This document shows positions 41,940-50,112 of a DNA stretch of 64,000 bases, in pieces. Position 1 is the first letter of the stretch. Each line of letters starts with the position of its first letter. The position numbers were made by a program, and so were the translations under genes. Under the pieces are notes generated by a model, which had not been told where the DNA came from, did no database searches, and saw only the letters and a list, made by a program, of their open reading frames with translations. Source of the stretch: JARRPM01 sp039178015 (GTDB lineage: Bacteria; Pseudomonadota; Gammaproteobacteria; Pseudomonadales; Halieaceae); contig JBCDFM010000003.1 of the NCBI GenBank assembly GCA_039178015.1, forward strand, positions 1 through 64,000. Reading direction: 5' to 3'.

Positions 41940-43409
41940 ATGTGGTATACAGTGCATGAACTGATTTCATTGGGAGACCACCCCTTGCAGTCAAATCTGG
42001 TCAGCTTTATTCAGGTTTTACGCACACATGACGTACGCGTTTCACCCGCTGAAACCCTGGATGCTATGAATGTGGCGACAACCTTAGGTTATGCGGATCG
42101 CGCCCTGCTGCGCGATGGTCTGGCAATGACGCTAGCAAAAACGCCGGAGGAAGAAGCCATCTTTCTCTCATGCTTTGATCGGTACTTTTACCAGCCACTA
42201 TCGGATGCCTCCTCATTGGAGACCGAGCAGACCGAAACCGAGTTGGACGCGACAGCACCGGGCCAGAGTAGCAGCGACCGCAACGACCCGGATAGCCAAG
42301 CAGTTCAGGCCTCACCGCTCGCGTTGGCGGCAGAACAAGATGCCTCTTTGCAGGAGCTGATGAATTCGACTCTGATGCAGAGCCTGGCAAACAACGACAC
42401 TACCGATCTGTCGCTTGGTATAGCGAGCGCGGCCGAGCAGGTTGGTCTGCGACAGATTACGCTTTTTACTCAGAAGGGCCAGTTTACCAGAAAGATCCTT
42501 GACGCCATGGGAGAGGAACACTTGCGCAACGCAGTTATCGAGCTGGAAAAACAGGAGAGTCCAGCACTACTAGAACTGCAGCGCTATCGGGATGTGCTGC
42601 GCGAGCAGGTGCGCGATTACGTTGAGAGACAGTACCTTCTGCATGCCGAGGGCAAGACCCGTCAGTTCATGGATGAAGTCTTGAGCAAAACGAGGCTGAA
42701 TAATATCGAGCACACCTATTTGCATAAGGTGTACGAGCTGGTACGAAAGATGGCAAAAAAACTAGCCAGTCGGCACTCAAGGAAACGCAGGCAATTGAAA
42801 CGCGGTCAGCTGAATATGGCAAAAACGATTCGCCGAGGGGTGGCCAATGACGGCGTGCTGTTCAATACCTACTGGCGCCAGACTCGGAAGGAGAAGCCAC
42901 AGATACTCGCAGTTTGTGACGTCAGCGGTTCAGTAGCCGCCTACGCAAAATTTCTTCTAATGTTTCTTTACAGTCTACAGGACGTATTACCAAAAGTGCG
43001 TAGCTTCGCCTTCTCTAGCCACCTTGGTGAAGTCAGCCAATTTTTCGAACAGCAGCCGGTTGAAGAAGCCATCGAACGGGTTAACCAGCGATATGGCGGA
43101 GCAACTGACTACGGCTGCAGTCTGAGGGATTTTGCTGCATTGGCCATGGATGATATTAATAGCAACACTACGGTCATTATTCTAGGAGACGCCCGTAATA
43201 ACCACGGGGATCCGCAGCTTGAAATTATGCAAAGTATCTATCAGCGCAGCCGACAGGTTATCTGGCTGAACCCAGAATCCCGGCGAGTCTGGGGCAGCGG
43301 CGATTCAGAAATGCTGCGCTATCAAAGCGCCTGTCATTTCAGCGCTGAATGCAATAATCTTAAACAGCTTGAACGGATCGTCGACCAACTGCTTAAGAGC
43401 GCTCGCTGA
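41940..43409 (+). CDS. VWA domain-containing protein (CoxE-like)
   Basis: This 489-residue protein has a C-terminal von Willebrand factor A domain with the MIDAS motif DVSGS (CDVSGSVAAYAKF) and TDYG downstream. The N-terminal half is helical and of CoxE/MoxR-partner type. TTG 41985 with GGGAGA seven bases upstream may be the true start rather than ATG 41940. It probably works with the upstream MoxR ATPase in assembling or activating a metalloenzyme. No CO dehydrogenase is in the window. Confidence 0.85.
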   Translation: MWYTVHELISLGDHPLQSNLVSFIQVLRTHDVRVSPAETLDAMNVATTLGYADRALLRDGLAMTLAKTPEEEAIFLSCFDRYFYQPLSDASSLETEQTETELDATAPGQSSSDRNDPDSQAVQASPLALAAEQDASLQELMNSTLMQSLANNDTTDLSLGIASAAEQVGLRQITLFTQKGQFTRKILDAMGEEHLRNAVIELEKQESPALLELQRYRDVLREQVRDYVERQYLLHAEGKTRQFMDEVLSKTRLNNIEHTYLHKVYELVRKMAKKLASRHSRKRRQLKRGQLNMAKTIRRGVANDGVLFNTYWRQTRKEKPQILAVCDVSGSVAAYAKFLLMFLYSLQDVLPKVRSFAFSSHLGEVSQFFEQQPVEEAIERVNQRYGGATDYGCSLRDFAALAMDDINSNTTVIILGDARNNHGDPQLEIMQSIYQRSRQVIWLNPESRRVWGSGDSEMLRYQSACHFSAECNNLKQLERIVDQLLKSAR

Positions 43410-43414
43410 GCGCA

Positions 43415-43615
43415 ATGATCTACACCTGCAAGGACTGTAGTTATAGCGGTAAGCAGAGCAGTCGGGACGGCTCTTGCCTGGCCTGCGGATCGCACAACCT
43501 TGAACGAAAGAACGCTAACCAAGCCTCGGCAAAGTCCAGCAAAATACGAGTGTGCCTGCTAGTTACCCTCTGGGTTTACCTGATAGGCCTGATTATTTGG
43601 AAGTTGGATTTCTAA
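43415..43615 (+). CDS. Small zinc-ribbon membrane protein, unknown
   Basis: This 66-residue protein starts 6 bp after the VWA gene. It has two C-x2-C pairs (CKDC at 5-8 and CLAC at 21-24) as a zinc ribbon, a basic linker, and a single hydrophobic segment (about 45-63). The tight spacing suggests cotranscription with the VWA gene. Function unknown; metal-site or membrane-anchor role conceivable. Confidence 0.6.
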   Translation: MIYTCKDCSYSGKQSSRDGSCLACGSHNLERKNANQASAKSSKIRVCLLVTLWVYLIGLIIWKLDF

Positions 43616-43674
43616 AAGACTGCGCGTACAAGGCCTTCATAACGATGCGCCCGCGGAGCTAAGGCTAAAGACGA

Positions 43675-44040
43675 ATGACCATGTCAGACGAACAGCGCAA
43701 ACACATCAGGTTAAACGTCGAGAGCACCGTTTTCATAGAAATGGTTTCTCCCGGCATTGGTGGTGCAACGTCTGATAAGGCTGCAGTGTGTAAATCCCTA
43801 GATATTTCCCGGGGCGGTCTGCGGGTCGGGCTGAACCAATCACTATCGGAAGGAGCGATAATGCAGATTGGTGTCGACGTACCCGGTGCAGATGGCACAC
43901 TCTACCTCACAGGAGAGGTAAGATGGTGCCTGCAAAGCCCTCAGGATGAACACGCATGGACCGCAGGTTTTGAGCTTATCCCTACCAAGGAATCAGACAT
44001 CGAAAGATGGACCGAGATGCTCGCCGATCTTGAGAGCTAA
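43675..44040 (+). CDS. PilZ domain protein
   Basis: This 121-residue protein has a PilZ fold with RKHIRL at the start (R-x4-R-like region) and DISRGGLRVG, the D/N-x-S-x2-G motif of c-di-GMP binding. It is cytoplasmic. AAGG precedes ATG 43675; ATG 43681 is also in frame. It lies 22 bp tail-to-tail from the PilT/PilU-type ATPase, so a role in type IV pilus or surface behaviour is likely. Confidence 0.88.
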   Translation: MTMSDEQRKHIRLNVESTVFIEMVSPGIGGATSDKAAVCKSLDISRGGLRVGLNQSLSEGAIMQIGVDVPGADGTLYLTGEVRWCLQSPQDEHAWTAGFELIPTKESDIERWTEMLADLES

Positions 44041-44061
44041 GCTGTTAAAGCTCTGAGAGGC

Positions 44062-45204
44062 CTATACAAAGCTGCCCGCGTTTTCATCATCGAGGTTCGT
44101 CAGGCTCAGGCCGTCGGAAGGCGGCGCGCCAGCTGCGCCCGCACTCTCCTTGGCAAACTTAATTTTCAAGCGCACATTATTGGCAGAATCCGAGTTTCTA
44201 ACGGCTTCCTCTTCCGAGATCAACCCCTGCTGGTAGAGCTCGAATAGAGCGGTATCAAAAGTCTTCATGCCAAGGTTTTCCGACTTAGCCATGACCTCTT
44301 TTACGCTGTCAATCTCACCCCGCAGGATGAGCTCTTGAATCAAGGGCGTGCCCAGCATGACCTCAATCGCAGCGCAGCGCTTGCCGTCGAGGGTAGGGAT
44401 TAAACGCTGTGACACAAACGCCTTAATATTCAACGATAGATCCATGAGTAGCTGTTGCCGCCTGTCTTCAGGAAAAAAATTGATGATTCTATCCAGCGCC
44501 TGATTCGCGTTATTCGCATGCAGCGTCGAAATGCACAGGTGTCCCGTTTCGGCAAACGCGATAGCGTGCTCCATAGTCTCTCTGTCACGAATCTCACCAA
44601 TGAGAATGACATCTGGCGCCTGACGCAGCGTGTTCTTCAGTGCATTGTGCCAGCTGCGAGTGTCCACACCCACTTCGCGCTGATTCACAATGGATTTCTT
44701 ATGCGTATGCACATATTCCACAGGGTCTTCAATCGTAACAATATGGCCACTTGTATGAGTATTGCGATGGTCAATGAGCGCCGCGAGCGAAGTAGACTTG
44801 CCCGAGCCTGTGGCTCCAACGAACAAAACCAGCCCACGCTTGGCCATCATGACTTCTGTCAGTACTTGGGGTAGACCGAGTGACTCCCAGCTGGGAATGT
44901 TCGCCACGATATTTCGGGCAACGATAGCGACTTCGTTGCGCTGAACGAAAATATTAATCCTAAACCGGCCATAACCGGAAATAGACAGCGCCAGATTCAT
45001 CTCTAGATCCTGCTCGAACTGGGCACGCTGGGTGGCATCCATGATTTCGTAGGCAATTTCTTTGATTTCACCTGGCTGCAATAGCTCATTAGCTATTGGC
45101 TTGAGTTGACCTTCAAACTTGGCGCAGGGTGGTGCGCCGGTGCTCAGATATAAGTCAGAGCCACGCTCACTGGATAAAATTTGCAGCCATTCGGTTATTC
45201 TCAC
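44062..45204 (-). CDS. pilU: Type IV pilus retraction ATPase PilU
   Basis: This 380-residue ATPase has Walker A GATGSGKSTSLA, Walker B VILIGEIRDRETM, the Asp box IVTIEDPVEYVH and the His box HLCISTLHANNANQALDR. Its length and C-terminal extension (KFAKESAGAAGAPPSDGL) fit PilU rather than the shorter PilT. PilU assists PilT in pilus retraction. No pilT occurs beside it in the window. It starts at ATG 45204. Confidence 0.9.
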   Translation of the reverse strand: MRITEWLQILSSERGSDLYLSTGAPPCAKFEGQLKPIANELLQPGEIKEIAYEIMDATQRAQFEQDLEMNLALSISGYGRFRINIFVQRNEVAIVARNIVANIPSWESLGLPQVLTEVMMAKRGLVLFVGATGSGKSTSLAALIDHRNTHTSGHIVTIEDPVEYVHTHKKSIVNQREVGVDTRSWHNALKNTLRQAPDVILIGEIRDRETMEHAIAFAETGHLCISTLHANNANQALDRIINFFPEDRRQQLLMDLSLNIKAFVSQRLIPTLDGKRCAAIEVMLGTPLIQELILRGEIDSVKEVMAKSENLGMKTFDTALFELYQQGLISEEEAVRNSDSANNVRLKIKFAKESAGAAGAPPSDGLSLTNLDDENAGSFV

Positions 45205-45692
45205 GTAATTTCCCCTCGATGACGTAGTACAACAGCAGTCGTGCCCCTTGCTGTTTTTTTAGTTACTCGCGTCCGCCGCCTGGGCGGGTTTCGCACAGCG
45301 TACACACTAGCATTAATGTAGCACCTTACCAGTGCACAACGATACGCTCTCAAGCAAGCCTTATCGATAAATTGCCTAAACTTACCGTCACAAAACCGCA
45401 CAGCTCCGACCTTTTTCTTACTTTTGTCGGAGTTCATTGATTAGTGATATCGCTTTGCTCATGGGGAAACTAGGTTCGCGCGCAGCTAATCACATACAGC
45501 CGCTCGCATCGCTGCAGAGGCTTCTGAGGCGCACTGTTCAATGGACACGGTCTACAGGATAAACCGGGCGATTCGAGTCAAAATGCCGTAGCTGTACTCC
45601 AGCAAACCGGGGCTATACACTCTAGTCGCTCGATTTGAGGTACGCAGCGGCAGACACAGCGCCCGCAAGCACAGCAAAACAAGGAGTCCCGA
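45205..45692. other. Intergenic region between pilU and gshA
   Basis: This 488 bp divergent region has no convincing gene: a 78-codon minus-strand frame at 45201-45437 lacks family features. A CCGCC-TG-GGCGG hairpin near 45272 lies before TTT but is weak. No promoter was assigned with confidence. Confidence 0.4.
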
Positions 45693-47279
45693 TTGTCGTC
45701 CCATTTGCACAATGAACTGCAGCGCCTAGCAGACCCTGCGTCTCTGGCTCTGTTAGCGGATATTAACAGAGGGCTCGAAAAGGAGAGCCTGCGAATTACC
45801 TCGGATGGCAGACTCGCAGCCACTGCTCATCCCCGTGGCATGGGGTCTCCTCTCACGCACACCTCTATTACAACTGATTATTCCGAGGCATTGCTGGAAT
45901 TCATCACACCTGTCAGCACCAGCGTGGCTGACACCCTTAAGGGGTTGGAGGATATTCACAGTTTTGCCTATGGGCAGATGGAAGATGAGATGCTCTGGTG
46001 CGCCAGCATGCCTTGTATAGTCAGTGGAGATGAGGGTATCCCCGTGGCGCACTATGGCAGTTCAAATGTCGCCAGGATGAAAACGGTCTATCGACTCGGG
46101 CTAGGGCATCGCTATGGCCGGCTGATGCAGGCGATCGCCGGTATTCACTACAATTTTTCAATGCCTGAGGCTTTCTGGCAGCAGGAGTGGAAACACGCTG
46201 GAAAGGCTGGAACTCTCACAGACTTTGTAAGCACACGCTATCTGGATCTGATTCGCAACTTTCGACGTCATTCCTGGCTGCTCATCTATTTATTCGGCGC
46301 TTCGCCCGCTGTTTGCTCAAGCTTTTTGCGGGGCAGAGATGATGCCGGCCTAATCCCGTTTGACGACGAAGGCAAGAGTATGCATCTACCCTACGCAACG
46401 TCACTGCGCATGGGTGATCTCGGCTATAGTAGCTCGGCCCAAAAAGGCCTCAATATTTGCTACAACTCTCTTGAGAATTATGTCGATACCTTGCGTAGCG
46501 CCATCCTACAACCTCATCCGGAATATCAGCACATTCCATCGGGACAGAATGGTGATTATCAGCAACTGAACGACAGTCTGCTGCAGATCGAAAACGAGTT
46601 TTACAGCCCTATCCGGCCTAAGCGAGTAACCCAGTCTGGCGAAACCCCGCTGAAAGCCTTAACGGAGCGCGGTATCGAGTACATCGAGGTACGCTGTATC
46701 GATGTTAGCCCCTTTAGCCCCGTCGGTATCGATGCCGATCAAGTGCGATTTCTAGACACCTTTCTGCTTTATTGTCTACTCGAACCCAGCCCATTATGTG
46801 ACGACAGTGTTCAAGCCATGCAGTCCAAAAATCTGGACGCGGTCGTCAATGAAGGTCGTAAACCGGGGCTGACTCTCCAAGGCGCAGAGGGCAAGCGCCC
46901 CATGATGGCATATGCCCAGCAGCTGTTCGCTGACTTGATGCCGGTCGCTCGCGTTTTGGACAAGGCACACAGCTCAACTGACTACAGTGAAAGCATCGCT
47001 GACCAGCTTGCCAAGATTGAAAAACCCGAGCTGACACCCTCTGCGCGAGTACTGCGCGAGATGCAGGAGCAAAATCTGCCGTTTTTCCGTCTTGCCATGG
47101 GTTACAGCGAGCGCTGGGCGGCGCATTTTCGTGATAGAGGAATCACAGCAAACGCGCTTAAAGCTCTCCAAGAAGAGAGCCGGCAATCGATCGAGCGTCA
47201 ACAACAGATTGAACAAACGGAATCGATCAGTTTTGAAGCGCATCTCGACAACTATTTCGCCCAGTATCGAGCGCTGTAG
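45693..47279 (+). CDS. gshA: Glutamate-cysteine ligase
   Basis: This 528-residue enzyme joins glutamate and cysteine in the first step of glutathione synthesis. The ESLRI, TDYSEALLEFITP and IHYNFSMP segments and the VRCIDVSPF region identify the gamma-proteobacterial GshA type. It starts at TTG 45693, with AAGGAG upstream. acpH follows. Confidence 0.95.
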   Translation: MSSHLHNELQRLADPASLALLADINRGLEKESLRITSDGRLAATAHPRGMGSPLTHTSITTDYSEALLEFITPVSTSVADTLKGLEDIHSFAYGQMEDEMLWCASMPCIVSGDEGIPVAHYGSSNVARMKTVYRLGLGHRYGRLMQAIAGIHYNFSMPEAFWQQEWKHAGKAGTLTDFVSTRYLDLIRNFRRHSWLLIYLFGASPAVCSSFLRGRDDAGLIPFDDEGKSMHLPYATSLRMGDLGYSSSAQKGLNICYNSLENYVDTLRSAILQPHPEYQHIPSGQNGDYQQLNDSLLQIENEFYSPIRPKRVTQSGETPLKALTERGIEYIEVRCIDVSPFSPVGIDADQVRFLDTFLLYCLLEPSPLCDDSVQAMQSKNLDAVVNEGRKPGLTLQGAEGKRPMMAYAQQLFADLMPVARVLDKAHSSTDYSESIADQLAKIEKPELTPSARVLREMQEQNLPFFRLAMGYSERWAAHFRDRGITANALKALQEESRQSIERQQQIEQTESISFEAHLDNYFAQYRAL

Positions 47280-47326
47280 GCTCTTGACGCAAGGCCGCGG
47301 GTTTTGAACAGGGGTTGAGGTCGCGC

Positions 47327-47914
47327 TTGAATTTTTTGGCACACTTCCAGCTAGCATGGCCCGAAGAAGGACTTCTGTTGGGCGCACTGGAAGGCGATTA
47401 TTACAAAGGTCCTATCAGCACTGGAGTATCGGCAGATATGGCTCGAGGCATCAGGCTGCACCGGGCGATCGACGCATTCACCGACAGCCACAAGACTGTC
47501 AACTCACTGCGCTCTGAACTGCCGATAGCATTGCGCCGCTATGCCGGTATTTTGATCGATCTGAGCTTCGATCACTACCTGAGCAAGCACTGGGGTCATT
47601 ACTGCGATCTGCCCTTGACACAGTTCAATGCGAGTGTGTATCGCATACTCGAGCAGCGCCAGAACGAATTCAGCGAGGGTGCGCGCGCTATGTTGTCGAG
47701 ACTGGTTGAGTACGACATTCTCGGTTGCTACGGTGAATGGGAATCAGTGCCCGCGAGTGCCGCCCGTGTCGGGCAGCGCTTTCGTAGGGGCAACCCTCTG
47801 CTCGATATCAACGCTCAGTTAGCGCCTTTGCGGCCATCCTTGGAAAGCGCTTTCGTTGAGTTTTACCCTCAATTGCGGCTGTTTGCTGAAGCTAAGCGAG
47901 ACCGTCTCGACTGA
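47327..47914 (+). CDS. acpH: ACP phosphodiesterase
   Basis: This 195-residue enzyme removes phosphopantetheine from acyl carrier protein. Family motifs are NFLAHFQLAW at the start and GIRLHRAIDAFTDSH with the catalytic His/Asp cluster, followed by FDHYLSKHW. The start is TTG 47327 with GAGG 6 nt upstream; this gives the expected MNFLAH beginning. It lies 47 bp after gshA. Confidence 0.9.
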   Translation: MNFLAHFQLAWPEEGLLLGALEGDYYKGPISTGVSADMARGIRLHRAIDAFTDSHKTVNSLRSELPIALRRYAGILIDLSFDHYLSKHWGHYCDLPLTQFNASVYRILEQRQNEFSEGARAMLSRLVEYDILGCYGEWESVPASAARVGQRFRRGNPLLDINAQLAPLRPSLESAFVEFYPQLRLFAEAKRDRLD

Positions 47915-48001
47915 CATTTACGCACTAGACGGTTGCACCCGCTAGGAAAAAGACCTAATTTACCGCCCGACCTGTGGCACCGAGTTTTGAGGGAATCCAA
48001 C

Positions 48002-48517
48002 ATGCTGCAAACTTTATCGCCGCGTCTTGTGTTTTTCGGACTCGCGCTGCTGTCCCTGGTTTCTATGCTGTTTGCGCGCGTTTATCTGGAAGACATGCTG
48101 GGTCTACCGCCCTGCCCACTGTGTATGACTCAACGATTCTTCGTTGTTATCTGGGGCGGTGTTGCACTCATTGCGGCCCTACACAATCCCTTAGGTTGGG
48201 GACAAAAAGTGTATGCGGCCATCTGCGCGCTCGCGGCCCTGGGTGGAGGTGCCATTGCCGTACGGCATGTGTGGCTACAGCATCTTCCGGAAGATCAGGT
48301 GCCGGCCTGCGGGCCTAGCCTTGAATACATGCTTGAGACCCTTCCTCTGGGTGAAACTATCAGCCTGGTGTTGATGGGTGATGGCAATTGCGCAGAAACT
48401 CAGTGGACTTTCTTGGGTATGAGCATCCCTGAACAAACACTGATTATGGCTTCAATTGTTACCTTGGTATGTCTTTGGCAGCTTTTTCGGAGAATGCCCT
48501 ATAAACAAACGGTCTGA
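48002..48517 (+). CDS. dsbB: Disulfide bond formation protein DsbB
   Basis: This 171-residue inner-membrane protein reoxidises DsbA, passing electrons to quinone. It has four membrane spans, the first redox pair in PPCPLCMTQRFF (CxxC) and the second pair in the loop (Cys of PACGPSLEY and Cys of GNCAETQW). ATG 48002 places the first helix near the N-terminus; the upstream frame is not conserved. It lies 87 bp after acpH. Confidence 0.93.
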   Translation: MLQTLSPRLVFFGLALLSLVSMLFARVYLEDMLGLPPCPLCMTQRFFVVIWGGVALIAALHNPLGWGQKVYAAICALAALGGGAIAVRHVWLQHLPEDQVPACGPSLEYMLETLPLGETISLVLMGDGNCAETQWTFLGMSIPEQTLIMASIVTLVCLWQLFRRMPYKQTV

Positions 48518-48598
48518 TCCATACATCACTTTATGCTGTAGGTATAGGCAGGCGCTCTTGCAGTGCCTTCAAGGACATATTCAAGGAAGTGTCAAATA

Positions 48599-49078
48599 GT
48601 GCAAAAAGCAGACAACCCAAATCAACAATTCGCCGCCGTCGAAGATCTGCTGACGCGCTGGCTGCGCGAACGGCGTAAATTGCTCAGTCAATACACTCAA
48701 ATAGCGGTGGCCGTTGATACGCCCCTCGCGCCATCGACACTGATGAATTACCAGAAAGCGCTTTGTGGCTTACTCGTCGATTACGTTTCCGCAGGACATT
48801 TTGAGGTATTCAATCAGCTCCTGAACGAAGCGGAAACGTTTGCCGATGGCAGCGGCGAGATCGCAAAAGCAGTCATCCCCGCTATCGGAGATACCACCGA
48901 AGTCATCCTCGCCTATGAAGAAAAGTATGGACGAGGCGACGACTATCCCGAGACAATCCAACGAGACCTCTCATCACTAGGAGAGGTGCTGGAGTCACGC
49001 TTTGTGCTCGAAGATAAACTTATTGCAGGATTGCACTATATTCATCGACACCTGGTAACGACCCAGGTGTCAAAGTAG
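48599..49078 (+). CDS. rsd: Rsd/AlgQ family anti-sigma-70 regulator
   Basis: This 159-residue protein matches AlgQ/Rsd, which binds sigma-70 and affects promoter choice and alginate or virulence control. The LLVDYVSAGHFEVFNQLL and LGEVLESRFVLEDKLIAGLH segments are diagnostic. The start is GTG 48599 with AAGGAAG upstream. It ends 18 bp from the FKBP gene in convergent orientation. AlgR/AlgZ-type genes are also in this window. Confidence 0.9.
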   Translation: MQKADNPNQQFAAVEDLLTRWLRERRKLLSQYTQIAVAVDTPLAPSTLMNYQKALCGLLVDYVSAGHFEVFNQLLNEAETFADGSGEIAKAVIPAIGDTTEVILAYEEKYGRGDDYPETIQRDLSSLGEVLESRFVLEDKLIAGLHYIHRHLVTTQVSK

Positions 49079-49096
49079 CGCGTGAAAGAGCCCGCC

Positions 49097-49861
49097 TTAC
49101 TCAGCAGGCTCTGCAGCTTCAGTTTGACTCGGAATAGACACCAACTCCACATCAAAAAGTAGTGCGGCGTTAGGTCCGATCACTCCACCCGCACCACCGG
49201 CGCCATAGCCCAGCTCTGGCGGTATGGCCAGTTTGTAAGTAGACCCCACGGGCATCAGCTGCAGCGCTTCTGTCCAACCGGGAATGACCTGACTGACGCC
49301 AAATGTGACCGTCTCACCGCGATTGTATGAGGAGTCAAACTCGGTACCGTCAAGCAGCGTTCCTCTATAGTGCACTTCTACGGTATCGTCCGGGCCCGGG
49401 ATCGGGCCATCGCCTGCCTCGACCACTTCATACTGCAAGCCGCTATCAGTAACGGTTACACCTTCGCGCGCGGCATTTTCAGCCAGGAAGGCGGTCGCCG
49501 CTTCCTGGTTAGTCACGGCAACCGCGGCCTGTGCCGCTTGTTGTTCAGCCATAGCTTCCTCCTGGTAGGCCTGCATTTCACTCTGAATCTGCTCCTGGCT
49601 CAGTTTTGGCTCGGCACCCGTAAGCGAATCCCGGAGCCCTTCTGTAAAAGCATCCACGTCCATGGGCACGTTATCTGCAGCCATGCGCTGACCCAGGGTG
49701 TACGCGATACCGTAGCTCAGACGCTGTTCCCGTGTCTCCAGCTGAACGGTCGCAGGTTCTGCACTTTCGGTTGCTACTGCCGGTGCTGGGGCAGATTGTT
49801 GATTACAGGCTTGCAAGGCGAGGGCGCCAACCATAGCAAGCGGCAATGCATACGTCTTCAT
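49097..49861 (-). CDS. FKBP-type peptidyl-prolyl isomerase, lipoprotein
   Basis: This 254-residue isomerase has a lipoprotein signal (LALQAC, Cys at about 19), an N-terminal dimerisation domain (about 45-130) and a C-terminal FKBP domain (about 140-245) with DTVEVHYRGTLLDGTEFDSSY, VIPGWTEALQLMPVGSTYKLAIP and ELGYGAGG. It folds envelope proteins, like FkpA/Mip. ATG 49861 with GGAAGG gives the signal peptide; upstream residues do not. A stem-loop may terminate it at 49086-49106. Confidence 0.92.
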   Translation of the reverse strand: MKTYALPLAMVGALALQACNQQSAPAPAVATESAEPATVQLETREQRLSYGIAYTLGQRMAADNVPMDVDAFTEGLRDSLTGAEPKLSQEQIQSEMQAYQEEAMAEQQAAQAAVAVTNQEAATAFLAENAAREGVTVTDSGLQYEVVEAGDGPIPGPDDTVEVHYRGTLLDGTEFDSSYNRGETVTFGVSQVIPGWTEALQLMPVGSTYKLAIPPELGYGAGGAGGVIGPNAALLFDVELVSIPSQTEAAEPAE

Positions 49862-50112
49862 AATTACCTTCCAATAGTATGAGTAGGGGAAATTCGCGAT
49901 TATACGGCTTGGAATGAGCTCCACTCCCCGAGAAATGGACACTCAACACCGTTACGGCAGTGTTTCAGAGCACCCTAGGACAACACGCAGGGTGCTTAAG
50001 TTTCGCGATGGCGGCGTATATTACTACTGCACTCTGACTGGCGCCACCCCGGTACCAGATAACAAATACTAAGTGGTCGAGAGTACCCTCCGGGGTTAAA
50101 ATCCGCCGCCTT

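Noticed and set aside
45201..45437. 78-codon minus-strand frame upstream of pilU
   Set aside because: Basic, low-complexity product with no recognisable domain and no ribosome site of note.
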